Under the pieces are notes generated by a model. It was not told the DNA's origin. It did not search any database and saw only the letters and a list, made by a program, of their open reading frames with translations. Source: Nocardioides alkalitolerans DSM 16699 (GTDB lineage: Bacteria; Actinomycetota; Actinomycetes; Propionibacteriales; Nocardioidaceae). From it: a stretch of 64,000 bases of DNA. Made by a program: the position numbers and the translations under genes. Positions within the stretch are counted from its first letter, which is position 1. Every line of letters starts with the position of its first letter. Positions 17,278 through 25,467 of this stretch are shown here, in pieces. The stretch lies in contig NZ_KE384533.1 in NCBI RefSeq assembly GCF_000426525.1, forward strand, positions 970,562 through 1,034,561, given 5' to 3'.

Positions 17278-17691
17278 ATGAGCCACGTCGACCTGATGGC
17301 GGGTCCGCCGCCGACCCGTCTGCCCGAGGATCCCGCCGCCGCCGAGCTGACCACCGCGGAGCCCGCGGCGGTCGTCCGCCGCCACCCCGATTCGCCGATC
17401 GCGTGGGCCGCGTTCGCGGAGCAGGCGAAGCAGGCGGGCGCCGACGACGTCACCGTCTACGCCTACGCCCGCGTCGGCTACCACCGCAGCCTCGACCAGC
17501 TGCGCCGCAACGGCTGGAAGGGCCACGGCCCCGTGCCGTGGGACCACGAGCCGAACCGCGGCTTCCTCCGCGCGCTCGCCCTCCTCGCGCTGTCGGCCCG
17601 CGCGATCGGCGAGACCCACGAGTGGGAGCGCTGCTCGGAGTTCCTGCGCGACTCGAGCCCCGCGGCGTACGACGCCCTGCTCACCGACTGA
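17278..17691 (+). CDS. DUF3151 family protein
   Basis: A 137-residue cytosolic protein recognisable as DUF3151 from LMAGPPPTRLPEDPAAAEL and from YARVGYHRSLDQLRRNGWKG and GPVPWDHEPNRGFLRALALL. Function unknown; the family is widespread in actinobacteria. The ATG at 17278 has CACGCT six bases upstream at 17266-17271, so a leaderless transcript is plausible. It is flanked on both sides by arrays of the same 32-bp repeat and is convergent with lysS. Confidence 0.88.
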   Translation: MSHVDLMAGPPPTRLPEDPAAAELTTAEPAAVVRRHPDSPIAWAAFAEQAKQAGADDVTVYAYARVGYHRSLDQLRRNGWKGHGPVPWDHEPNRGFLRALALLALSARAIGETHEWERCSEFLRDSSPAAYDALLTD

Positions 17692-17709
17692 TTCGCACCT
17701 GCACCGCCG

Positions 17710-17740
17710 ACGGCGCCGTCCCCACCGGGGGCGGCGCCGT
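17710..17740. terminator. Hairpin between convergent DUF3151 gene and lysS
   Basis: ACGGCGCCG (17710-17718) pairs with CGGCGCCGT (17732-17740), extended inward by four C-G pairs and one T-G wobble, with a 3-nt loop. It sits in the convergent spacer just before repeat locus B. No T-tract. Confidence 0.6.
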
Positions 17741-17826
17741 TGCAGTGGTGCCGACCCGCCACGCCCCAGCCGTGCAGACGCGACAGCTCGGCACGCCTGA
17801 GACGTGCAGACCCGACAGCTCGGCGA
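17740..17826 (+). repeat. 32-bp-period intergenic repeat, locus B (three units)
   Basis: A variant unit begins at 17740 (TTGCAGTGGTGCCGACCCG), and consensus units begin at 17772 and 17804 (GTGCAGACGCGACAGCTCGG and a one-mismatch copy). Spacing is exactly 32 bp. The last unit ends two bases from the lysS stop codon. Confidence 0.85.
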
Positions 17827-17827
17827 G

Positions 17828-19591
17828 CTACGGGGCGGTGACGAGCTCCGTGACCGTGCCCAGCCCCAGCGCCACGATGAGCGTGGGCAGGCGGGGGCCG
17901 CGCTCGGCCTGCACGAGCAGGCGGTAGAGCAGGTTGAAGAACGCCTTCTGGTCGGCCTTCACCTCGTCGGTGGGGGAGTCCTCGAGGGCGAGGCCGCGGG
18001 CGAGCTTGGGCACGCCGTACACGACCGTGGTGACGCGGTCGAGGTCCGGGCTCTCGTCGGCCCAGGCGCTCGGCAGGTGCTCCATCAGCAGGTAGAGCCA
18101 GGTGCGCTCCTGCTCGCCGAGCCCGGCGAGCAGCTCGCGGTCGGGGGTGGCGCGCACGGTGGTGCGGTCCTCGGCGGGCACGAACTCGTTCGTCCAGGTG
18201 ATGGCCCTCGTCAGGCGCGGCTCGAGGTCGGCGACGGTCCCGTGCTCGTGCCCCAGGTCGCCGACGAGCCGGCTGATCTGCTCGGCGCTGCCCGCGGTGA
18301 CGTCGGCGATCGACGACAGCGTGCGGAACGGCACCACGACCGTCGGGGTCGGCAGCCGGCCCGCGGTCGACGTGGACGAGGCCCGCTCGAACGCGAGCAC
18401 CTGGGCGTCGCGCTTCGCCGGGTCGGCGGCCTTGCGGGCCAGGGCGTCCCACTCGTCGTACAGGCGCACGACCTCGGGACCGAAGTCCACCGTGAACGCC
18501 TGCTTCGGCTGCCGGCGGGCGTAGAGCCAGCGCAGCACCGGGGCCTCCAGCACGCGCAGCGCGTCGCTCGCGGTCGGCACCCCGCCCTTCGACGACGACA
18601 TCTTCGCCATGCCGGCGACCCCGACGAAGGAGTAGCCGACGAACGAGGGCGCGCGGCCGTCGAACAGCTTCACGATCTCCTTGCCGACGGTGTACGACGA
18701 CCCGGGCGTCGCGTGGTCGACGCCGCCGGGCTCGAAGTTCACGCCCTCGACCGACCAGCGCATCGGCCAGTCGACCTTCCAGACCAGCTTGCCCTCGTGG
18801 TCGTCGCGCACGTTGGTGACGTGGGAGGAGCCGCAGCTGTCGCAGGTGTAGGCGAGGTCGGTGGTCTCGTCGTCGTACGACGTCAGGGTCACCGTGTCGC
18901 GCCCGCAGGTGCGGCAGAACGGCTTGTAGGGGAAGCGGCCGAGGTCGCCGGTCTGGGTGGCCTCGTCCTCGTTGGCGACGGAGTCGGCGAGCGTGGCAGC
19001 CTCCTCCTCGGAGACCTCCTCCGGCGCGGGCTTCTTCGTGCGGTGGCGCGCCAGGACGTCCTCGATCGCGTCGCGGCGGGCGAGCGCGTGCAGCACCTGC
19101 TCGGTGTAGGCGCCGGCGGTGTAGCGCTCGGTCTGGTCGACCTCCTCCATCGTGGCGCCCAGCTGGGCCAGGGCGTCGCGCAGCGGGGCCTTGAAGTGCT
19201 CGGCCCACGAGTCGTGGCAGCCCCACGGGTCGGGCACGGCCGACAGCGGCTTGCCGATGTGGGTGGAGAACGACGGGTCGACGCCGGCCGGCACCTTGCG
19301 GAAGCGGTCGTAGTCGTCCCACGAGTGGAGGTGGCGGGCGGGCACGCCGCGGCGGAGCAGCTCCTCGGCGACGAGGTGCACGGTGAGGAACTCCCGCAGG
19401 TTGCCGAGGTGGATCGGCCCCGACGGGCTGATCCCGGAGGCGCAGGTGACCACGGTGCCGGCGGCGCGCAGCGTCTCGGCCACGGCGGGGTCGCGCGGGT
19501 CGCCGCCGGCGTGGCGGATCGCGTCGTCCGCGGCGCGGGTCACCCAGTCGACGGGCTCCTGCGGCGCTTGGCCGTTGCTACGTCGTGCCAT
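17828..19591 (-). CDS. lysS: Lysine--tRNA ligase, class I (LysRS1 type)
   Basis: A 587-residue synthetase of the class I (archaeal-type) fold, not the usual bacterial class II. The HIGH-like motif is GPIHLGN (residues 58-64), and the KMSKS-like motif is KMSSSKG near residue 330. A Cys4 zinc module (CRTCG...CDSCG, about 225-253) lies between them. It charges tRNA-Lys with lysine. The ATG at 19591 gives MARRSNGQAP; a GGAGAG lies about 15 bases upstream, so the start is only moderately secure. Class I LysRS occurs in a minority of bacteria, including some actinobacteria. Whether a class II copy exists elsewhere cannot be seen here. Confidence 0.93.
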   Translation of the reverse strand: MARRSNGQAPQEPVDWVTRAADDAIRHAGGDPRDPAVAETLRAAGTVVTCASGISPSGPIHLGNLREFLTVHLVAEELLRRGVPARHLHSWDDYDRFRKVPAGVDPSFSTHIGKPLSAVPDPWGCHDSWAEHFKAPLRDALAQLGATMEEVDQTERYTAGAYTEQVLHALARRDAIEDVLARHRTKKPAPEEVSEEEAATLADSVANEDEATQTGDLGRFPYKPFCRTCGRDTVTLTSYDDETTDLAYTCDSCGSSHVTNVRDDHEGKLVWKVDWPMRWSVEGVNFEPGGVDHATPGSSYTVGKEIVKLFDGRAPSFVGYSFVGVAGMAKMSSSKGGVPTASDALRVLEAPVLRWLYARRQPKQAFTVDFGPEVVRLYDEWDALARKAADPAKRDAQVLAFERASSTSTAGRLPTPTVVVPFRTLSSIADVTAGSAEQISRLVGDLGHEHGTVADLEPRLTRAITWTNEFVPAEDRTTVRATPDRELLAGLGEQERTWLYLLMEHLPSAWADESPDLDRVTTVVYGVPKLARGLALEDSPTDEVKADQKAFFNLLYRLLVQAERGPRLPTLIVALGLGTVTELVTAP

Positions 19592-19920
19592 GCCTGTGTC
19601 GTCGCTCTCCGTGGTCGTGCCGGGTGGGTCGGGTCGGCGGGCCCGCGAGGGGCGCACGCCGACGGGCAACGGTACTGGACCGGGGCGGGGAGAGCGGTGT
19701 CCGCCGGGTGCCGGAGGACGGCCGGGAGCAGAGCGAGGGCGTCCGCTCCGGGGAGCGGACGCCCTCGCTGGACGCCCCCGGCCCGTCCCCCGACAGGCCT
19801 CTCGTCACATCCCCCGCGGTGCGACGGAGCGCCGCGAAGATCCTTGCACTGACCGCTTCCGGACACCTGGCCACGACGTGCCGGTGGCAGGAAGCGGCCA
19901 CACCCGCCTAGGGTCGGTGG
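19592..19920. other. Divergent spacer of 329 bp between lysS and the HTH regulator
   Basis: No convincing gene. It contains a near-perfect long palindrome at 19732-19769 and the -10 of the HTH gene at 19909-19914. The remainder is unremarkable GC-rich sequence. Confidence 0.7.
19732..19769. repeat. Perfect 18-bp inverted repeat in a divergent promoter region
   Basis: AGCGAGGGCGTCCGCTCC at 19732-19749, two central bases, then its exact complement at 19752-19769. It has no T-tract and lies between two gene starts, so a regulatory or cruciform role is as likely as termination. Confidence 0.85.
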
Positions 19921-20901
19921 ATGGCCCGCCGTCCCCCGACCTCGCTCCTCGCCGACTTCGGGATGACCGTCGAGCTCGAGGAGCTCTACTGGCGCGTCCA
20001 CGTGCGCACCGGCGACCACCTGGACCTCGTCGCCCGCGACCTGGCCCGCACCCCCGACGAGCTGCGGTCCGCCCTGCGGCCGCTCGTGGCCGTCGGCGCG
20101 GTGGTGATCGAGGACGACGTGCTCCGGGTGCCGCCGCTCGTCCAGGTGGTCTCCCACCTCCTGAGCGTGGAGGTGGAGCGCGCCGCCGACGCCGTCCAGC
20201 GGCTCCGCGGGCTCGCGACGGCGGTGCCCTACCTGCAGGCCGCCCCGGCCGAGGTCGCCCCGGACGCCGAGCCCCTCTCGGGCCACCGCTGGGACGGCGG
20301 TTCGCCCCCCGACCTGATGGCGCGGTGGATCACCGAGTCGACCGGCGAGCTGCTGTGGATGCGCCCGGACCAGTGGCGTCGGCCGACCCCTCCGAGCCTC
20401 ATGACGGCGACCCGGGAGGCGCTGGCCGCCGGACGCAGCTCCCGCGCCCTCTACCCGGTGCGGGCGCTCGACGAGGCGGCCGACGAGCTGGCCGAGCGGG
20501 CCCGCATGGGGGAGCAGATCCGGGTGCTGCCCGAGGTGCCGACCCGGCTCTTCGTCGTGGCCACCACCCACGCCCTCGTGCCCCACCTGCCCGGCTTCGA
20601 GTCGACGCGCCGGCTGGTGGTGCGCGAGCGCGGCCTCGTGCTGCTGCTCGGCCAGCTCTTCGAGAGCATCTGGGAGAAGGCCGAGCCGGTGCCCAGCCTC
20701 GACCTGCCCGGTGGCCGCGAACGCTCCCGGCGCCTGCTCCTGCGCCAGCTCGCCGACGGCGCCGGCGACGAGCAGATCGCCCGGGCCCTGGGCATCAGCC
20801 TGCGCACCGTGCGCCGCCGCGTCGCCGACGTGCTCATCGAGCTGGGCGCCGACACGCGCTTCCAGGCCGGTGTCGAGGCCGTACGGCGCGGCTGGCTCTG
20901 A
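19921..20901 (+). CDS. Helix-turn-helix transcriptional regulator (LuxR-type C-terminal domain)
   Basis: A 326-residue cytosolic protein. The N-terminal ~70 residues look like a winged helix (LEELYWRVHVRTGDHLDLVARDLARTP). The middle resembles the TrmB/PLD-like effector region of actinobacterial regulators. The C-terminus carries a LuxR-like helix-turn-helix (AGDEQIARALGISLRTVRRRVADVLIELGA, about residues 280-309). The target and effector are not known. TAGGGT at 19909-19914 lies six bases before the ATG, suggesting a leaderless mRNA. No linked target gene is apparent. Confidence 0.8.
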   Translation: MARRPPTSLLADFGMTVELEELYWRVHVRTGDHLDLVARDLARTPDELRSALRPLVAVGAVVIEDDVLRVPPLVQVVSHLLSVEVERAADAVQRLRGLATAVPYLQAAPAEVAPDAEPLSGHRWDGGSPPDLMARWITESTGELLWMRPDQWRRPTPPSLMTATREALAAGRSSRALYPVRALDEAADELAERARMGEQIRVLPEVPTRLFVVATTHALVPHLPGFESTRRLVVRERGLVLLLGQLFESIWEKAEPVPSLDLPGGRERSRRLLLRQLADGAGDEQIARALGISLRTVRRRVADVLIELGADTRFQAGVEAVRRGWL

Positions 20902-20931
20902 GCCGGCCCGGTCAGGAGCCGGCCCCCGGGA

Positions 20932-21330
20932 TCAGGAACCCGCGGCCAGCTCGGCCGGCGACCGCAGCACGCAGAGCTGGTTGCCCTCGGGGTCGGCCAG
21001 CGTCACCCAGCCGGTGCCGGGCCCGTACTGCCCGCGCCGGTCGGCGACGACCGACGCCCCGTGGGCGACCAGCCAGGCGACCTCCTCGGCCTGGGGGCGC
21101 TCCCGCGGACGGACGTCGAGGTGGAAGCGCTTCTCCGGCAGCACGGCGTCCGGCACCTCGATGAAGAGCAGCCGGTGGTCCGACCCCGGGTCGCGGATCA
21201 TGCACTCCTCGTCGCCGGCGGAGCTCGGGTCGTCGTCCAGGTCGACGTACCCCAGCGCGGTCTTCCACCACTCCGAGAGCGCGAACGCGTCGTGGCAGTC
21301 GATGGTCGTGTGCGAGACGAAGCAGGCCAT
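20932..21330 (-). CDS. VOC (glyoxalase/bleomycin resistance) superfamily protein
   Basis: A 132-residue single-domain protein with two beta-alpha-beta-beta-beta halves: CFVSHTTIDCHDAFALSEWWKTALGY and later FHLDVRPRERPQAEEVAWLVAHGA...VTLADPEGNQLCVL. Related proteins are metal-dependent or metal-free binders of varied small molecules; no substrate can be assigned. The ATG at 21330 is chosen: GAGGGT lies six bases upstream (leaderless spacing), and the longer frame adds an Arg-rich extension. It is convergent with the HTH regulator. Confidence 0.82.
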   Translation of the reverse strand: MACFVSHTTIDCHDAFALSEWWKTALGYVDLDDDPSSAGDEECMIRDPGSDHRLLFIEVPDAVLPEKRFHLDVRPRERPQAEEVAWLVAHGASVVADRRGQYGPGTGWVTLADPEGNQLCVLRSPAELAAGS

Positions 21331-21419
21331 GGCCCCACCCTCGCAGCGGGCGCTCCCCGGCGCGACCCGGTTCGCAGTCGTGCCGGGTCGGCGTCGTACG
21401 GCGTCGCAGTCGCGCCGGG

Positions 21420-22337
21420 TCAGCGCTGCGGCAGGACCATCCGGTAGGCGGCGGGCTCGACGCGCCACGAGCGCTGGCGCTCCGGCCCGGAGATCTCGCC
21501 GTCGGCGGAGCAGTAGAACTCCTCGCCGGAGACCGTGACGGTGGAGGCGCGCAGGTAGAGCACGTCCTCGCGCTCCTGGTGGCGCCGCAGGGCGACGTCG
21601 GCGACGTACCCCAGCTTGGCGACCGGGCCGATCGCGAACGAGACCATGACGTCGACCTTGCCGTCACCGACCTCGGCGTCGGGCGTGAGCTCGGCGCCGC
21701 CGCCGACGCTGGAGCCGTTGCCGACGGCCACCATCAGCACGGGGTTGTCGAGGTCGGCGACGGTGCGGCCGTCGACCTCCACGTGGAGGCGCACGTGGGG
21801 CGGGTCGAGGTAGGCGAGCGCGGCACCGATCGGGTAGCCGAGCCGCCCGAGGTTGGCCTTGCCGACGCCGACGGAGCCGAGTCGGCCCTTCCACCGGGCG
21901 CCCCGGCGGCTGGCCTGGGCGCCGGCGCCGACGTGCACGTTGTTGACGACGACTCCGCCGAGCTCGTCGAGCACCAGGTCGACCGGACGGACCTCGCCGT
22001 CGAGCACGACGGCTGCCGCCTCCTCGATGTCGAGGGGCACGCCGGTGCCGCGGGCGAAGTCGTTGCCGGTGCCGAGCGGCAGCAGCGCGAGCACGTGGCG
22101 GTCGAGCTCGTGGCGGCGGTGCAGGGCGGTGATGACCGCGTGCAGGGAGCCGTCGCCGCCCGCGACGACGATGCGCCGGGAGCCGGCCCGGTGGAGGACA
22201 CCGTCGAGCTCGCCCGGGTTCGAGGTGGCCGCGACCTCGACCGACGCGCGCTCGCGCAGCACGACGAGCGCCCGCTCGAGCGTCTCCTCGTCGGAGGTGC
22301 CGGCGGACGCGTTCGTGATCACGAGGAGCGGGTCCAT
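21420..22337 (-). CDS. Diacylglycerol/sphingosine kinase family lipid kinase
   Basis: A 305-residue protein of the DAGK catalytic (YegS/DgkB/LCB5) family. It has the nucleotide-binding motif VVAGGDGSLHAVI near residue 68 and PLGTGNDFARG near residue 95, both hallmarks of the fold. C-terminal motifs include VGNGSSVGGGAELTPDAEVGDGKVDV. It probably phosphorylates diacylglycerol or a related lipid at the membrane surface. The ATG at 22337 gives MDPLLVITNASAG and has TAGTGT seven bases upstream. It is divergent from purA. Confidence 0.87.
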   Translation of the reverse strand: MDPLLVITNASAGTSDEETLERALVVLRERASVEVAATSNPGELDGVLHRAGSRRIVVAGGDGSLHAVITALHRRHELDRHVLALLPLGTGNDFARGTGVPLDIEEAAAVVLDGEVRPVDLVLDELGGVVVNNVHVGAGAQASRRGARWKGRLGSVGVGKANLGRLGYPIGAALAYLDPPHVRLHVEVDGRTVADLDNPVLMVAVGNGSSVGGGAELTPDAEVGDGKVDVMVSFAIGPVAKLGYVADVALRRHQEREDVLYLRASTVTVSGEEFYCSADGEISGPERQRSWRVEPAAYRMVLPQR

Positions 22338-22388
22338 CGCGGTGACACTACAGCCGCCCGCGCGGGGCTTTGGTAGCGTGACGTCGCA

Positions 22389-22437
22389 AGAGCCCTGGTG
22401 AACTCGGTGACGCTGTTGCCGAGGTGACCGGGGCTCT
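22389..22437 (+). promoter_or_regulatory. Structured stem-loop in the purA leader
   Basis: AGAGCCC (22389-22395) pairs with GGGCTCT (22431-22437). Inner pairs are GGT with ACC and CTCGG with CCGAG, closing an 11-nt loop. The element ends 42 bases before the purA ATG. It does not match any riboswitch class I know, and the tail is not T-rich. Confidence 0.5.
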
Positions 22438-22479
22438 GGCGCTGTCAGGGTCCGTACGAACGAACGAGAGAGGGCTGCG

Positions 22480-23763
<1,284 letters not shown>

Positions 23764-23779
23764 CCCCGTCCGGGGTCGT

Positions 23780-24142
23780 TCAGCCCAGCCCGGCGAGCAC
23801 CGACGCGAGGAGCCCGGGCAGCCGCTGCTCCACCTCCGCCAGCCGCAGGCGCTGGTGGAGGGCGCCGTCGATGTAGGTGCGCTCGGTCAGCCCGGCCTCG
23901 CGGAGCACCTTGAAGTGGTGGCTGGCGGTGGACTTGCCGATGTCGTCGTAGAGCCCGACGCAGCGCGCCGTGCGGTCGGGGGCGTCGGCCATGCGGCGCA
24001 CCATCTCGAGCCGCACCGGGTCGGCCAGGGCCGCGAGCACGACGGGGACGGTGCCGACCTCGGCGACGTCGGGCAGCCCGGGCAGGGCCTGCGAGCCACC
24101 GTCGCTCCCGACGGGGGACCCGGTCGTGGTGCCGTCCGTCAT
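23780..24142 (-). CDS. ArsR-family winged-helix regulator
   Basis: A 120-residue repressor-type protein with a winged helix (ALADPVRLEMVRRMADAP...DIGKSTASHHFKVLREAGLTERTYIDGALHQRLRL). No Cys cluster typical of metal-sensing ArsR proteins is visible: there is one Cys near the recognition region (RCVGL). A non-metal effector is therefore likely. It is divergent from an MFS transporter, and two matching palindromes lie between them, so it probably represses the transporter and itself. Confidence 0.88.
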   Translation of the reverse strand: MTDGTTTGSPVGSDGGSQALPGLPDVAEVGTVPVVLAALADPVRLEMVRRMADAPDRTARCVGLYDDIGKSTASHHFKVLREAGLTERTYIDGALHQRLRLAEVEQRLPGLLASVLAGLG

Positions 24143-24160
24143 GCCGCTCCTCCTCGTCGG

Positions 24161-24178
24161 GTTCGATCCGCGTCGAAC
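24161..24178. promoter_or_regulatory. Putative ArsR operator 1
   Basis: GTTCGA-N6-TCGAAC, a perfect 6-bp inverted repeat with a 6-bp spacer, in the ArsR/MFS divergent spacer. Confidence 0.7.
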
Positions 24179-24196
24179 ATCGGCTACTCTCGCTGA

Positions 24197-24214
24197 GTTC
24201 GACGCTCATCGAAT
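24197..24214. promoter_or_regulatory. Putative ArsR operator 2
   Basis: GTTCGA-N6-TCGAAT, the same element as operator 1 with one mismatch, 36 bp downstream and 17 bp before the transporter start. Confidence 0.68.
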
Positions 24215-24230
24215 CTACCAGGAGGCCGCC

Positions 24231-25439
24231 ATGAGCACGCCCGCCCGCTGGGCCTACCCGGCCCTGCTGATGCTGGCCGCCGTCGGTCTCGGCGTCTCCG
24301 CCGCACCCGCACCGCTCTACGGCATCTACGCCAGCGACTGGGGCTTCGCCCCGATCACCACGACGGTGGTCTTCGCGGCGTACGCCGTGGCCGCCCTCGT
24401 CGCCGTGCTCGTCGTGGGTGCGCTCTCCGACCGGTTCGGGCGGCGCCCCGTGCTGCTGACCGCCGTGGGGCTGGTGCTGGCCGGTCTCGCCGTCTTCGCC
24501 CTCGCCGACGGGGTCGCCGCCCTCGTGGTCGCCCGCGTGCTGCACGGCCTCGGCGTGGGGTCGATCGTCGTCGCCGGCTCGGCCGCGCTGCTCGACCTGC
24601 GCCCCGGGGCCGGGGCCCGCGCCGGGCTCCACACGGGCGTCGCCTTCAACCTCGGCATCGCGGTCGTCGTCTTCGCCGTCGCGGTGGACGCGCAGCTGGG
24701 CCTGGCGCCGCTGGTCACGCCGTACGTCGTGCTCGCCGTCCTCGTGGCGCTCGGCGGTCTCGCCGTGCTGCTGATGCCCGAGCCGCACACCGGTGACCGT
24801 CCGGCGCGCCTGCAGGTCTCGCGCCCGCGGGTGCCGCGGGCCATCGCCGCCGACTTCCGGTTCTCGGCCCTCGGCGTGATGGCGTCCTGGTCGGTGCTGG
24901 GCGTGTTCCTCTCGCTGTTCCCGTCGATCGCCGCCCACGCGGCCGGCACGGGCAACCTGCTCTTCGGTGGCGCCGTGGTCGCGGTCTCGGCCGCGACGGC
25001 CGCCGTCAGCCAGCTCATCGGGGCCCGGTGGCCGGCCCGCCACGCTGCGGTGACGGGCGACCTCGGCACGGCGGTCAGCCTGCTGGCCTGCATCGGTGCG
25101 GTCGCGCTGGGCAACGGGCCCGTGCTGGTCGTGACGTCGTCCGTGCTCGGGTTCTTCTTCGGGCTGGCGTTCGGCTCGTCGCTGCGCCACCTCGGCCAGG
25201 TCGTGCCCGCCGCCCACCGCGGCGAGGTCATGTCGGCGTTCTACCTGCTGGCCTACTCGGCGATGGCGGTGCCGACGGTGCTGGCGGGCTGGGCCGCGAC
25301 GGTCTGGAGCGCGGAGACGATCTTCGCGCCGTTCATGGTGCTCGTCGCGCTCGCCTGCACCGGCGCGGGCGTGCTCGGGCTCCGCGTCCGCGGCACGGCG
25401 CCCGACGAGGTCGAGGCGCCCGCGGCGGCCCGCGTGTGA
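24231..25439 (+). CDS. Major facilitator superfamily transporter
   Basis: A 402-residue inner-membrane protein with about 12 hydrophobic helices and the MFS loop motif GALSDRFGRRPVLL after helix 2. It looks like a drug or metabolite efflux permease, but no substrate can be read from sequence. The ATG at 24231 has CCAGGAGG just upstream. It is divergent from the ArsR-family gene with two shared operators in the spacer, so expression is probably released by that regulator's ligand, plausibly the transported compound. Confidence 0.87.
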   Translation: MSTPARWAYPALLMLAAVGLGVSAAPAPLYGIYASDWGFAPITTTVVFAAYAVAALVAVLVVGALSDRFGRRPVLLTAVGLVLAGLAVFALADGVAALVVARVLHGLGVGSIVVAGSAALLDLRPGAGARAGLHTGVAFNLGIAVVVFAVAVDAQLGLAPLVTPYVVLAVLVALGGLAVLLMPEPHTGDRPARLQVSRPRVPRAIAADFRFSALGVMASWSVLGVFLSLFPSIAAHAAGTGNLLFGGAVVAVSAATAAVSQLIGARWPARHAAVTGDLGTAVSLLACIGAVALGNGPVLVVTSSVLGFFFGLAFGSSLRHLGQVVPAAHRGEVMSAFYLLAYSAMAVPTVLAGWAATVWSAETIFAPFMVLVALACTGAGVLGLRVRGTAPDEVEAPAAARV

Positions 25440-25451
25440 CGGTCTTCCTCC

Positions 25452-25467
25452 GGAGGCCTAGGCCTCC
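25452..25467. terminator. Palindrome between convergent MFS gene and lipoprotein
   Basis: GGAGGCCTAGGCCTCC, a fully symmetric 16-mer that includes the TAG stop of the lipoprotein gene. Probably a bidirectional terminator. Confidence 0.5.

Noticed and set aside
17804..19852. A 682-codon plus-strand frame opposite lysS
   Set aside because: LysS motifs are clear on the minus strand; the opposite product is low-complexity.
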